From contig DAOUCA010000177.1 of assembly GCA_034432375.1 (NCBI GenBank), positions 62,001 through 126,000 of the forward strand: a stretch of 64,000 bases of DNA. The letters run 5' to 3'. The stretch's first letter is position 1; every line of letters starts with the position of its first letter. The position numbers were made by a program, and so were the translations under genes. The DNA is from JAHBVH01 sp034432375 (lineage in GTDB: Bacteria > Chloroflexota > Anaerolineae > Caldilineales > Caldilineaceae). The notes beneath the pieces were generated by a model. The model was not told the DNA's origin, searched no databases, and was given only the letters and a program-made list of their open reading frames with translations. Shown here in pieces: positions 35,170 to 44,093 of the stretch.

Positions 35170-35361
35170 GGTTGTTTACTTGCTAACACAATATTTTGTA
35201 GAAAAGGAGAAAATGAAGGCTGTACTTAAACGGACTGTATTGAGGGTAAAGTAGCTAGAAACGCAGTGAGGGCAAGGCTGAGTAAAGGGACCAACAATGA
35301 TCGTTTATCTATACAGTATTGTTAGCGTTTCATTAGAGTTTCGCCTTCTAAACGTGTGAAG

Positions 35362-35418
35362 TTGTCTTTAAGAAAACTTTTTGTCTTTAAGAAAACTTTT
35401 TGTCTTTAAGAAAACTTT
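35362..35418. repeat. three exact 19-bp tandem repeats
   Basis: The unit TTGTCTTTAAGAAAACTTT is repeated three times without mismatch (35362, 35381, 35400). AAGTTTTCTT-type arms make each unit partly palindromic. Iteron-like spacing suggests protein binding. Confidence 0.88.
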
Positions 35419-35467
35419 TTCGCATGATTTCTTGCTTCGTTAAATGGCCACCACTGCCAACGCCTTT

Positions 35468-35502
35468 TATACTATATATCGTGCATAGCACGTAGAAACT
35501 CT
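35468..35502 (+). promoter_or_regulatory. promoter/operator module, copy 2, before the RHH gene
   Basis: The same 35-bp block as at 35135, with the palindrome GTGCATAGCAC (35481-35491). It lies 56 bp before the RHH gene, which suggests autoregulation by that protein. Confidence 0.6.
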
Positions 35503-35558
35503 AGGCATTGGAGTTACTTTCTAACATGAGCTGACTATAGAGAAGGAGAGGGTTATTA

Positions 35559-35786
35559 ATGAAACGTCAGTTGAATTTTCGTATCTCAGATGCGCTACGG
35601 CGCAAACTGAAGTTGATTGCAGATGGCGAAGGCTGTCCGATGGGAGAGGTACTTGAACGGTTGATTAATGAAGTAGAAGTCAAGCCGGTAAAGCGAACCA
35701 TTACCGGCTATGCTTTGAATATGTGTGGAAATGCAAACAGCGACGTGCCAGTTTCTCAGGCCGAGCGCGTCGCTGTTGTTGCGTAA
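35559..35786 (+). CDS. ribbon-helix-helix (CopG/Arc-like) DNA-binding protein
   Basis: A 75-residue protein whose first 45 residues fit the RHH fold: beta strand MKRQLNFRIS, then two helices DALRRKLKLIADGEG and PMGEVLERLINEVE. It would bind operators as a dimer of dimers. AGGAGAGGG precedes the ATG. The duplicated palindromic module upstream is the obvious candidate operator. It probably controls the PrimPol gene that follows, as copy-control proteins do in plasmids. Confidence 0.75.
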   Translation: MKRQLNFRISDALRRKLKLIADGEGCPMGEVLERLINEVEVKPVKRTITGYALNMCGNANSDVPVSQAERVAVVA

Positions 35787-35879
35787 CAGTCCAATCCGTT
35801 GACCTGCCGTTAAACACAAAGCACCCTGGCTAGAGGGTGCTTTTGCAGGGCGGGTCAAGAATCAGAAAGTTCAGATACA

Positions 35880-38800
35880 ATGGTATCAGAAAACAACAGA
35901 TATTTCAACCCCCAAAACGGGGTCGTCTCACGCATCCACGAAACATTCCCTCAAGAACTGCTTGCGATTCCGCAGTGGGTGGTCTGGCGATATGAGCAGC
36001 GCGACAAGAACAAGAAGCCGACGAAAGTCCCCTATAACCTCCACACCGGGGCCAAGGGTGATAGCACGAACCCCGCAACATGGGGAACATTTGAGCAGGC
36101 TTGCGCAGCCGCTAGCAAGTTTGATGGCATTGGTTTTGTCCCGACCGAGGATGATTCCTATGTTGGCGTAGACATTGATGGCTGCATTGTCGATGAGACT
36201 TTACTCGATGAGGCACAACGACTTGTAGATCAGCTTGATAGCTACACCGAGATTTCCCCCAGTGGGGCAGGTTTGCGTGTGTGGCTGCGCGGCGTCAAGC
36301 CGGATCCACGCTGCAAGAAAACCAACGTCTTTGGAGCCGGTTTTGATGTCGAGATATATGAGAAGGCTCGTTTCTTTACGGTGACCGGCAACCACCTGGA
36401 CGGAACACCCACGGTAATCAACAAGCGTCAGAAAGCGCTGACCGACCTCTGCAACGAACTATTCCAGCAACCAACAAAGAAGCCGTCAGAGCCACGCAAA
36501 CAGCCTGTGAGCGCCAATATACCACAAGACGACCAAGCGTTGCTTGATCGTATGTTTGCGGCTGCTAACGGCGCTGATGTTCGTTCGCTGTGGCATGGCG
36601 ATACAACAGCCTATGGCGACGATGCAAGCGCCGCCGATCTTGCTCTTTGCAATCACCTGGCGTTCTGGACAGGTTGCGATACTGAGCGCATGGATCGCAT
36701 GTTCCGGGAATCGGGGCTGATGCGTGACAAATGGGATCGCAACGCTCGCTCTGGTGAAACCTACGGCCAGGGAACAGTCAGTCGCGCCATTAGCAACACT
36801 GGGGATACTTACTCACCAGGGAACAAAGCCACCTCTGCCGAGGACCCAAGTGCCCAAGAAACCAATACAATGACAGGTGTGGTGATCAACTATGTTGTCA
36901 CGCTTGAAGATGTGTTGACCGCAATCACTGCCATTGTGGACGATGAGAGCATGACACCCAGCGACCGCAAAGCGCATATTGTCACTGATTTGGGTGCTGA
37001 TATAGGTAACCTTGATCGAAGCGCGCACACCATTGTGATTGATGCTTTGGCTGATGCCGATGGTGAGCGTTGCGGATTCACAAAGACTGATGCCAAGCAG
37101 TTCATTGCCGGTTGTGTGGCTGACGCCAAGAAGCGGGCCAAGGTGGAAAAACAGCAGCGGGCAGAACGGGCACGCGCCAACCTGCTCAATGTACGGGCCG
37201 CAAAAGGGAAAACGTCAATTGATGTAGGCAACCGGCAGCTGAGCGACATTGCTAACGATGCACTAATGGCGCTGCAAGCAGATAATACAGGCGATCCTAA
37301 CACCTTTGTGCGCGGCGGGACGTTAGTACGCATCAACCAAGATGAGCGCTGCCACTATGCGATCCAGGAGTTTGGCAATCGCTCTTTACTGTCAAAGCTG
37401 GCCGCGGTAGCGGATTGGGAAACGGTGAAACTTGATAGTAACGGCGATCCCCAGACACAGGCTGTGTTCCCGCCAGCAGATGCGGTAAATGCTATCCTGG
37501 GGGCTGGGGAGTGGCCGGAATTTCCTGCGCTGGGTGGCATCATCACATCGCCTATCTTTAGCCGAGATGGAGTACTGCATGACAAACAGGGGTACGACCG
37601 GCGAACCAAGCTTTATCATGCCGCCAGTGTCAACGTGGGCGACAACACCCCCACACCGAGGCGTATAGCCTGGGCAAAGGATCTGCTACTCAACGAGTTG
37701 TTAGGCGACTTTGCTTTTAAGGATGAGTCCAGCAAGGCACACGCTGTCGCTTATCTGCTCTTACCTTTCGTGCGCGAGATGATTGACGGCGCAACTCCGG
37801 TGCATGTGGTCGACAGCCCATCACCGGGGACCGGCAAAGGGCTACTGCTGAATGCCTGCGCCTACTTAGCCTTGGGTCACGATGCTTCAACAATGGCCGC
37901 AGCGCGCGATGATGAGGAATGGCGTAAGCGCTTGACCACCTCTCTAATGCGTGGTGCTACGCATCTGATCATCGATAATGTGAACCATACCCTGGATAGT
38001 GGTGTGTTGGCATCTGCATTCACCCAACCGGTTTGGGAAGATCGGACATTAGGCTCAAACCGTGATGTACGTATCCCAATCCGTACCATTTGGGGGGTTA
38101 CAGCGAATAATATCGAAATGAGCCAGGAGCTAACACGGCGCGCAGTCTGGATCAGAATGGATGCGAACAGCGAAAAGCCGTGGTTGCGGTCAGCGTTCAA
38201 GCATCCAAACCTGATGCAGTGGGTTCGTGTGCATCGTGATGAGTTGGTGACGGCAGCGGTTACGTTGATCCAAGCCTGGATCGAAGCTGGTCAGCCACAA
38301 TTTCAAGGGCGCGCCAAAGGATCCTATGAATCATGGGCCGGTGTGATCGGCGGCATCCTGCAAACCGTAGGCATTCTGGATTTTCTGAATAATGAGGATG
38401 AGCTTTACGAGCGGGTGACCAGCAAAACAGATATGCTAGCCGATTTTGTAAAGGCATGGTGGGAGAAGTTTGGCACTGAGGCAACATCGGCGTATGAGCT
38501 GTTCAAGCTGGCGAGCTTTGCCGATAGTGACGCTGAAAATCAGTTAAACGAATGGCACAACCTGCTGGGCGAGATGTTGACTTCCACGAAGCAACGGGGC
38601 CGGCAAACCCAATTGGGTAAAATTCTGGCTGAAAATCAGGATAAGGTTGTGGCTGGATTCAAAGTTCAGTTTGCCCACGCTGCCAACGGCGTGAAATTCT
38701 GGATGCTGGAAACTGCCCATGTAGAACCTCACGTAGAACCTGTAGAACCTCTTACCAATATGCGAAATGAGGTTCTACATAGCAATGACAGTGCACTACC

Positions 38801-39110
38801 ACCTGTAGACGGGGTCAAAAATGACCGCCATGCAGAACCTGTAGAACTTGTAGAACCTTTTAACGACCTCCGCGCATGGGAAATAAAAAATTTTTCTCAC
38901 GTCAATAACAACGGTAAGAAAAAAAATAATTTCTATATAGAGAGTGGGGGTAGGCAAAAAGGTTCTACAGGTTCTACAAACGGGCAAAAATCGCTAAAAC
39001 ACAGGTGTGAGCGACATGTAGAACCTCAACCCCGAGGTTCTACTGAGGTTCTACATAAATCGGGTGAGGTTCTACCAGGTTCTACCGAAACCGAGGTGCA
39101 GACATGGTAA
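35880..39110 (+). CDS. PrimPol-helicase replication protein
   Basis: A 1076-residue replication initiator-type protein. The N-terminal primase-polymerase domain (about 25-200) resembles NrS-1-type phage polymerases and COG4983, with the metal aspartates YVGVDIDG (D98, D100), the SPSGAGLRVW motif (126-135) and EIYEKARFFTVTG. A middle helix-bundle domain (about 210-305, SAADLALCNHLAFWTG) follows. The C-terminal helicase-like ATPase has Walker A SPGTGKG (about 643-649), Walker B LIIDNV (about 695) and sensor WGVTANN (about 737). The last 130 residues are Val-Glu-Pro-rich, encoded by iterons. It should prime and unwind the excised circle. Confidence 0.87.
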   Translation: MVSENNRYFNPQNGVVSRIHETFPQELLAIPQWVVWRYEQRDKNKKPTKVPYNLHTGAKGDSTNPATWGTFEQACAAASKFDGIGFVPTEDDSYVGVDIDGCIVDETLLDEAQRLVDQLDSYTEISPSGAGLRVWLRGVKPDPRCKKTNVFGAGFDVEIYEKARFFTVTGNHLDGTPTVINKRQKALTDLCNELFQQPTKKPSEPRKQPVSANIPQDDQALLDRMFAAANGADVRSLWHGDTTAYGDDASAADLALCNHLAFWTGCDTERMDRMFRESGLMRDKWDRNARSGETYGQGTVSRAISNTGDTYSPGNKATSAEDPSAQETNTMTGVVINYVVTLEDVLTAITAIVDDESMTPSDRKAHIVTDLGADIGNLDRSAHTIVIDALADADGERCGFTKTDAKQFIAGCVADAKKRAKVEKQQRAERARANLLNVRAAKGKTSIDVGNRQLSDIANDALMALQADNTGDPNTFVRGGTLVRINQDERCHYAIQEFGNRSLLSKLAAVADWETVKLDSNGDPQTQAVFPPADAVNAILGAGEWPEFPALGGIITSPIFSRDGVLHDKQGYDRRTKLYHAASVNVGDNTPTPRRIAWAKDLLLNELLGDFAFKDESSKAHAVAYLLLPFVREMIDGATPVHVVDSPSPGTGKGLLLNACAYLALGHDASTMAAARDDEEWRKRLTTSLMRGATHLIIDNVNHTLDSGVLASAFTQPVWEDRTLGSNRDVRIPIRTIWGVTANNIEMSQELTRRAVWIRMDANSEKPWLRSAFKHPNLMQWVRVHRDELVTAAVTLIQAWIEAGQPQFQGRAKGSYESWAGVIGGILQTVGILDFLNNEDELYERVTSKTDMLADFVKAWWEKFGTEATSAYELFKLASFADSDAENQLNEWHNLLGEMLTSTKQRGRQTQLGKILAENQDKVVAGFKVQFAHAANGVKFWMLETAHVEPHVEPVEPLTNMRNEVLHSNDSALPPVDGVKNDRHAEPVELVEPFNDLRAWEIKNFSHVNNNGKKKNNFYIESGGRQKGSTGSTNGQKSLKHRCERHVEPQPRGSTEVLHKSGEVLPGSTETEVQTW
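38721..39085. repeat. GTAGAACCT iteron cluster around an AT-rich core (candidate origin)
   Basis: Twelve exact copies of GTAGAACCT or its complement (starts 38721, 38733, 38742, 38770c, 38850, 38960c, 38969c, 39018, 39035c, 39046c, 39067c, 39077c) and two variants (38832, 38841). Forward copies dominate left and complementary ones right of an AT-rich segment (38880-38940). Inverted pairs at 38742-38778 and 39018-39043 could form hairpins. The cluster lies inside the coding sequence. Confidence 0.85.
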
Positions 39111-39514
39111 CCGACGCATTATCCAAGATGATGAGCGAAGCCGGGGCGCTGGGGGTTACGTTTCAAGTTGTGGATGACCATTTGCAAGTAACTATGCCCA
39201 AAACGGCAGAGGCGACGGCGTTGGCGCAACGGATGAAGCCGCACAAGGATGCGCTCAAGATTATGCTGGAAACTGCGCAACCCCCACCACTGCCAGCTAC
39301 ACTATGGGTGACGGGGTTGGCAACGTTTGCAGAAGCGCGCCGGCTGCAAAGACGCCTGTCAGAACGCTATGTAACGCGACTGGGCATGGGTGATACTGGT
39401 TTTTACGTAGCAGGGTCAAATAGCGGCCTCTGTGCGGTATACATGCCCTATGAAGAGGACATTGGCGCTGATGATCAGGCATTGCCGAGCGACAAGGTGG
39501 TGATATATGCGTGA
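39104..39514 (+). CDS. TubC-N-like small protein (136 aa)
   Basis: A 136-residue protein overlapping the PrimPol gene end by 7 bp. The first 55 residues (LGVTFQVVDDHLQVTMPK, then RMKPHKDALKIMLE) resemble the TubC N-terminal docking domain, which is often found on phage and plasmid primase-associated proteins. The C-terminal half contains TLWVTGLATFAEARRLQRRL and is not recognised. It may link the PrimPol to partner proteins. Confidence 0.6.
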   Translation: MVTDALSKMMSEAGALGVTFQVVDDHLQVTMPKTAEATALAQRMKPHKDALKIMLETAQPPPLPATLWVTGLATFAEARRLQRRLSERYVTRLGMGDTGFYVAGSNSGLCAVYMPYEEDIGADDQALPSDKVVIYA

Positions 39515-39692
39515 ACGCTGCCTCACCCGTCGAAAGCTTACCCTGCTACGCCGCGCCTGTACCAACGCCAAAGAGGATTGCACGGCCAAACTGTTAGCGA
39601 AGCGGTTGGGCCAGGCCATGTTTCAGAATCACAGAGAGCCTGCGAACGTTGATACTTTTGACACCACAAAAAGGGAGGAGCCCCGGCAATGA
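39507..39692 (+). CDS. small basic protein (61 aa)
   Basis: A 61-residue very basic protein (MRERCLTRRKLTLLRRAC and onward) overlapping the previous gene by 8 bp and the next by 4 bp. A GGTGGTGAT ribosome-binding site precedes it. Likely nucleic acid binding by charge alone. Not recognised. Confidence 0.5.
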   Translation: MRERCLTRRKLTLLRRACTNAKEDCTAKLLAKRLGQAMFQNHREPANVDTFDTTKREEPRQ

Positions 39693-39814
39693 GCAATGCA
39701 CAACGCGAGTTTGCGATTCTGGTGAACGCCACTGATCGCAGTATGGCGGAAGTGTCCACCGATGACCCAATTTGGATCGCTGCCTGGAGAAGCGCTACGC
39801 ACCGTACAAGGTGA
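39689..39814 (+). CDS. very small hypothetical protein (41 aa)
   Basis: A 41-residue frame, MSNAQREFAILVNATDRSMAE and onward in the sequence, with a strong AGGGAGGAG ribosome-binding site 7 nt upstream and a 4-bp overlap with the preceding gene. It is the last gene of the rightward replication block before the AT-rich cargo. It may be truncated by insertion of the cargo, as the DNA just downstream (39815-40032) has no clear gene. Confidence 0.45.
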   Translation: MSNAQREFAILVNATDRSMAEVSTDDPIWIAAWRSATHRTR

Positions 39815-40032
39815 GCGGCGAAGGCCGGTTCTAACCAATTCCCACGACAGAGGTTGTACGGGTGAGCCAGTTGCAGAGTGCACCAAAGGATTAACCTATA
39901 GCATGGCCTGTTTGGGGTGTTCAGCTTGTAGATAACTCAAGCTAGGATTCCCCGATGGCTTGTTCGTGGCTATTTGGACGGGCCGGCTGGTTTAGCGAGC
40001 GTTGGTTACTACAACTACAATGTTCATGCTGC

Positions 40033-41841
40033 TCAACCGGCTGTAGCGCTCTTGAAGCTCTCCAGCAAGTCATCTACAGAATGAAAGCGGTTATCTGGCT
40101 CATCCGCTATACAATTAACTATGATTTCTCTATAACAAGGTTCGACCGAATTAAGTTTCAGATTAGGGTACTGGATTCTGCCAGTCACACAATAGTAAAG
40201 TATTTTGCCTAAAGAATATATATCTGATTGAAAGTTTGCGTCCTTGGTAGACTCAAGTTGCTCAGGTGCAGCATAATACAATGATCCCAATGAATCGCTT
40301 GAGTTAGTCAACGATATACCACTATTTGAGTCTACCAATTTCCCTAAACCAAAGTCTCCAATTTTTACCAACAAATTCTCAAAGAATAGAATATTCTCAG
40401 GCTTTAAGTCTCGATGAATCACCCTTTTGCTGTGAGCATACTTTACGCCTGCCAGAATTTGACCGTAGATATGATTTAGTAGTTGGCTATCCTTAATGAC
40501 ACCACTCTTTTCAATCCATTCCGCAAGGTTACATTGCGCTAGTGGCATAGTAAACCAGGGTGGAGATGCGGATAGATCATGATCGAGAATGGCAACTACG
40601 TTTGGATGCTGTAATTCGGATTGAATTTCTACTTCTTGTTTGAATCTATCATACTCATGATTTTGAAAGCGAATCATGCTGGTGGTCAATTCTTTATATG
40701 CAACTACTTTTTTGGATCCTTTCTTTTTTGCTTGATAGACAACCCCAAATCCACCTTCACCTATTAACTCGATTTTCTTATATTTTTCTTCTTCAATTAA
40801 CTGATTAAAGTAGGGAACTTCTGTCCAAAGAAAATCCTTGTAGAGCTTTGCTTCGGGACAACCGTTGAATCGTCCATGTGACCATCGAATTTCGTCATGA
40901 AAAACAAGAGTTTCTTGCACATGGGTAGCTTTATTTTCTAAACCTACATGAAACTTCACAACGGCCTGTTCGCGAGCTATCTCTTTGTCAGGCGATGCGT
41001 ATACTGTTTTTACTCGCCACTGTTTTATAAAAGTGGATATACTTGGTATTTCTACAGCAAATTCCCTCTCATGATCAAGTCCACATAAAATATACTTTTG
41101 TTCACCGATGCGAAAGAAGGCCCTAATAACATGCTCTTGATTATTTTCTGACTGCGCTAAATGCTGATTAAATAGTTCGGCTGAAGATTCTGAGACTTTG
41201 CTGCACATTTCTATATACAACTGCTTATACTGTTTAAAGGATGCATCCTTTAAATTCTCGGCAGTATTAATATAATCAGCTAAAACCCGGCGTTCTGGCT
41301 CTTTTACTTTCTTGTGATAATCCGTCACTGAGGCCGGGTAATCAGGACACCAAGTATTTCTCGCAAATGAGTACAGTGCCTGATATTCATCAGGTGCAGT
41401 TTTTATATACCAGCTTTCTCTCTCTCTACTTCTAGTTAGAATAAGACCTTGTGGAAGACGGATAAAGAGGTTTTTTGTTGAGGGGTTATTGGCAACGTCA
41501 CTTGTAGCTTTAACGCTTATTGCTGTATTAAGCACCAAAAGATCTTGAGAAATAGTCACGCTACCTGCTGCCTTATTGGGTCCTTCCCACTGCACTTGCT
41601 GTAGATTACTATTTCTAAAGTGTGGATAGGAGTTCCGGAGTTGCAAGCCGATAGTGAAGAATCTATAGTAGTATGCTTCATCCCGACTAAACTCCTGAAG
41701 AAAGTCGTTATACTTTTTAAAGCTCAAAGTGCTTGAAAAATATGTGCCAACTTCAGATTGTGTAAGCCTTCTATGAGGCTCAATTTCTAAAAGACCAAAT
41801 CCAATAGATAACTCTGTGCATTCAGTTTTTAAGCTAGCCAT
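40033..41841 (-). CDS. Hanks-type Ser/Thr protein kinase with large unknown N-terminal domain
   Basis: A 602-residue protein. The C-terminal kinase (about 354-598) is complete: G-loop GEGGFGVV (361-368), ATP lysine K383, catalytic HRDLKPEN (H476-N483), metal DFG (496-498) and APE (525-527). No transmembrane helix is visible, unlike PknB-type receptors. Residues 1-350 match no family I recognise; the segment AISVKATSDVANNPSTKNLF (107-126) is faintly like a restriction-nuclease core strand, which is speculative. It follows a DNA methyltransferase gene by 45 bp on the same strand, so the two probably form an operon. This kinase-methyltransferase pairing recalls Pgl (PglW/PglX), but PglY and PglZ are absent. 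Confidence 0.85.
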   Translation of the reverse strand: MASLKTECTELSIGFGLLEIEPHRRLTQSEVGTYFSSTLSFKKYNDFLQEFSRDEAYYYRFFTIGLQLRNSYPHFRNSNLQQVQWEGPNKAAGSVTISQDLLVLNTAISVKATSDVANNPSTKNLFIRLPQGLILTRSRERESWYIKTAPDEYQALYSFARNTWCPDYPASVTDYHKKVKEPERRVLADYINTAENLKDASFKQYKQLYIEMCSKVSESSAELFNQHLAQSENNQEHVIRAFFRIGEQKYILCGLDHEREFAVEIPSISTFIKQWRVKTVYASPDKEIAREQAVVKFHVGLENKATHVQETLVFHDEIRWSHGRFNGCPEAKLYKDFLWTEVPYFNQLIEEEKYKKIELIGEGGFGVVYQAKKKGSKKVVAYKELTTSMIRFQNHEYDRFKQEVEIQSELQHPNVVAILDHDLSASPPWFTMPLAQCNLAEWIEKSGVIKDSQLLNHIYGQILAGVKYAHSKRVIHRDLKPENILFFENLLVKIGDFGLGKLVDSNSGISLTNSSDSLGSLYYAAPEQLESTKDANFQSDIYSLGKILYYCVTGRIQYPNLKLNSVEPCYREIIVNCIADEPDNRFHSVDDLLESFKSATAG

Positions 41842-41886
41842 TAAGATCTACCTCTGTAGAATGTAGACGAAGTAAAAGAAGTCAAG

Positions 41887-42804
41887 TTAACTATCGTCAA
41901 CTTCGTCAGAGTTAGTGGGTGCAACAGAGGTGGGGTTAAGTTGAGTTAGTCGACTGTAAGCTATTTTACAATATTCTTTCGAGACATCATAACCGACGTA
42001 ATGTCTTGATAATTGATGGGCAGCAACACAAGTTGTCCCTGAACCTAAAAAGGGATCAAGAACAACATCATTGACATAGGAATACAATTTAATTACTCTA
42101 CTTGCAAGCTCCACCGGGAAAGGGGCAGGGTGTCCAACCCTCTTAGCTGATTCTGGAGGTATTTGCCATATAGACAAAGTGGCCTCCATAAATTCATCTC
42201 GTCCAATATCAGACATTCCTTTATCGGGCCGTGAGTACACATCTTTTGTGAATACTAAAAGATACTCATGTATGTCTCTCAATCTTGGAGCTTTTGCACT
42301 GCGCCAACTTCCCCATGCGCAACTGCCATTTGCGCCTTTGCCTTTTTGCCAAATAATCTCTCCCATAGGTAAGAAATTCAATTCACAATGAATTTGGTAG
42401 AAATAGGAATGGAGAGGGATGTATGGTTTACGGCCCAGGTTAGCGATATTGATAACGTACCGACCACCAGGCACAAGTACCCGATAGACTTCTTTTGCCA
42501 CCCGCTCAATTAGTCCTAAATACTCTTCCATAGCCATATCATCATCATAATCCTTACCCACATTGTAAGGCGGCGAGGTAAAGGCAAGAGCTACACTGTT
42601 ACTTGGCACTTTGGCCATATTTTCAGAAGATGTCTCATAGATCTTATCTGCCCATTCTTCAAATGGGGGTAATTCCACCTGCTTATCGCCATTACCATAT
42701 TGAGGAGCATGTTCAACTAGACCATTATACATGCTCCTCTTATAAAATGCAGATGAATCGTGACCTTCTCGCTTGGGTGTACCAAAAGATTTTGTCTTAC
42801 TCAT
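41887..42804 (-). CDS. beta-class DNA methyltransferase (m4C or m6A)
   Basis: A 305-residue SAM-dependent DNA methyltransferase with circularly ordered motifs: catalytic TSPPYNVGKDY (76-86) first and SAM-binding DPFLGSGTT (250-258) near the C-terminus, which defines the beta class. SPPY often indicates N4-cytosine specificity, although adenine enzymes with it exist. WRSAKAPRLRDIHEYLLVFTK and HPAPFPVELASRVI are typical of solitary or restriction-linked enzymes. It is the first gene of the operon with the kinase fusion. No restriction nuclease is adjacent, so the kinase protein may take the restriction role. Confidence 0.88.
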   Translation of the reverse strand: MSKTKSFGTPKREGHDSSAFYKRSMYNGLVEHAPQYGNGDKQVELPPFEEWADKIYETSSENMAKVPSNSVALAFTSPPYNVGKDYDDDMAMEEYLGLIERVAKEVYRVLVPGGRYVINIANLGRKPYIPLHSYFYQIHCELNFLPMGEIIWQKGKGANGSCAWGSWRSAKAPRLRDIHEYLLVFTKDVYSRPDKGMSDIGRDEFMEATLSIWQIPPESAKRVGHPAPFPVELASRVIKLYSYVNDVVLDPFLGSGTTCVAAHQLSRHYVGYDVSKEYCKIAYSRLTQLNPTSVAPTNSDEVDDS

Positions 42805-43666
42805 TACTCCCCCATTGCCTTGATTAGAAGGAAATTATCCTCAATTCAAGTACTCAACAAAGATAGAATTTAAATCATAGAACATTTGTACGCATCTGTC
42901 AAAGCAAAGAATTTAGGGAAAATTCTACCGACAAAGTACAACTATTATTATAAACTCTAATTAGCGATAGATGAATTTAGCGCCCGTGTGCTCGTCGGTG
43001 TTTCTTTTACTGATAAAATTGCTGTATGTCTGAACCGTAGGTAAGTTACAAGGTGCCACTTTGTCTAATTGACAGGTACCGCTGTGGATAAGCACAGTGA
43101 CAAGGGTCGAGCACGCTATACCTGTCACGTGTAGGCTTGAGTCAGCCCCGAATATACATTGCTCTGGAGATTACCAAAGTTTATCTTGACGTCCGATGTC
43201 ATCTGTATTACACTGAACTCATGTCATCTCAGCAATAGACGATAGTTTTTGCTCCATTGATTATCCAACAATAAACAGCATACATCCTATCTACCCACGG
43301 TTCGTATACTTAAGGTTCGCTCTCTGAATAAATCCGACAATACTAAGGCGTTTTTGATGTTCTACCAGAGAGCGTCGAACCGTGGGTATTTATGGCACTT
43401 AAAGTGAAATCTGGTAGAAAACGATACTTTTCCAGTGAACGCTAGTTGAGTAGGCTGCGGCGTTATACGACCGTATCGAAGCGGAGTAAGCGGTTGCCAC
43501 CTGCAATGGCTAAACACCTGTTTCAAAGCGGTTTCACTTTAGTTCTCTTTGCATCCGTTAAATCAGCGGCGGCTTCTTGAAACTCAATTTTATTTTACGT
43601 GCCAACAATACAGGAATGAATACTTTACTGGTCAAACGACCTAAGCTTTTGCCAAGGAGGATATTG
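42805..43666. other. 862-bp divergent intergenic region in the cargo
   Basis: No supported gene. It contains a bulged inverted repeat at 43292-43388 and a half copy of the host GTTGAGTAG/CGTATCGAA foldback repeat at 43445-43480. Promoters for the leftward methyltransferase and the rightward unknown pair must lie here; no clear -35/-10 pair was identified. An RNA gene cannot be excluded. Confidence 0.5.
43292..43388. repeat. 97-bp bulged inverted repeat
   Basis: TACCCACGGTTCG (43292-43304) pairs with 43376-43388, and CGCTCTCTG (43318-43326) pairs with 43366-43374. A 13-nt bulge lies on the left side and the loop is about 39 nt long. It could be a structured RNA or a mobile-element relic. Confidence 0.7.
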
Positions 43667-44089
43667 ATGACACTGTTTCACCCCGAAACACCGAAGAAGT
43701 GCCCCCCAAAAGACGCGATTTCTCCTAATGGAATGTATTATCGTTTTGTACTCAATGATCCGCCTATTGCAGAAGATTTCAAAATTTGGATATTAGAGCC
43801 AGAGAACAGCCACAAGCTACCACAGGCGAGTAAAAATGGAAATTGTGGTGAATTTGCTATATCTTTTCTTACAAGCGAAGGGGTAGCACGCACTAGTGAG
43901 CTATTTCAGCGTGGGATGAAAGCAAAAGCTAAGGCCAGAGGGGCGATCTTTTCAGGATGGGCTCAGTTGAAACTTGATCGAAAATCAGGTTTGCTTAAGC
44001 AAACGGGGAAAAACCCGCATCATTATGACTTGTGGCCCTATGTAGGACAGCAATTTGAATGTAAAGTTGTATCAGTTAAAGGCATATAA
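43667..44089 (+). CDS. uncharacterised protein, first gene of an unknown pair (140 aa)
   Basis: A 140-residue protein starting at ATG 43667, chosen because AAGGAGG lies 8 nt upstream; a longer frame from 43577 has no such signal. It contains the segments GMYYRFVLNDPPIAEDFKIW and ASKNGNCGEFAISFLTSEGV, with basic helices in between (RGMKAKAKARG). No domain is recognised. It is followed 4 bp later by a larger gene on the same strand, so the two form a unit within the AT-rich cargo. Confidence 0.7.
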   Translation: MTLFHPETPKKCPPKDAISPNGMYYRFVLNDPPIAEDFKIWILEPENSHKLPQASKNGNCGEFAISFLTSEGVARTSELFQRGMKAKAKARGAIFSGWAQLKLDRKSGLLKQTGKNPHHYDLWPYVGQQFECKVVSVKGI

Positions 44090-44093
44090 AATC

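Larger units (their letters stand above)
34932..35558. other. repeat-rich control region of the element
   Basis: A 627-bp gap with three kinds of structure: four 19-bp-spaced TTGCC/GGCAA units (35010-35082), a duplicated promoter/operator module (35135-35169 and 35468-35502), and three exact 19-bp tandem repeats (35362-35418). Two tiny frames (35213-35254, 13 codons behind a good AAGGAG; 35297-35359, 20 codons) may be leader peptides or debris. Confidence 0.75.

Noticed and set aside
34957..35229. A 90-residue reading frame across the repeat region of the element
   Set aside because: It runs through the TTGCC/GGCAA repeats and the promoter module and begins with GTG. Its sequence looks like translated repeat DNA.
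39955..40212. An 85-residue Cys-rich frame opposite the kinase end
   Set aside because: About two thirds of it is antisense to the kinase gene and it has no good ribosome-binding site. A truncated small gene before 40033 cannot be excluded, but is not supported.
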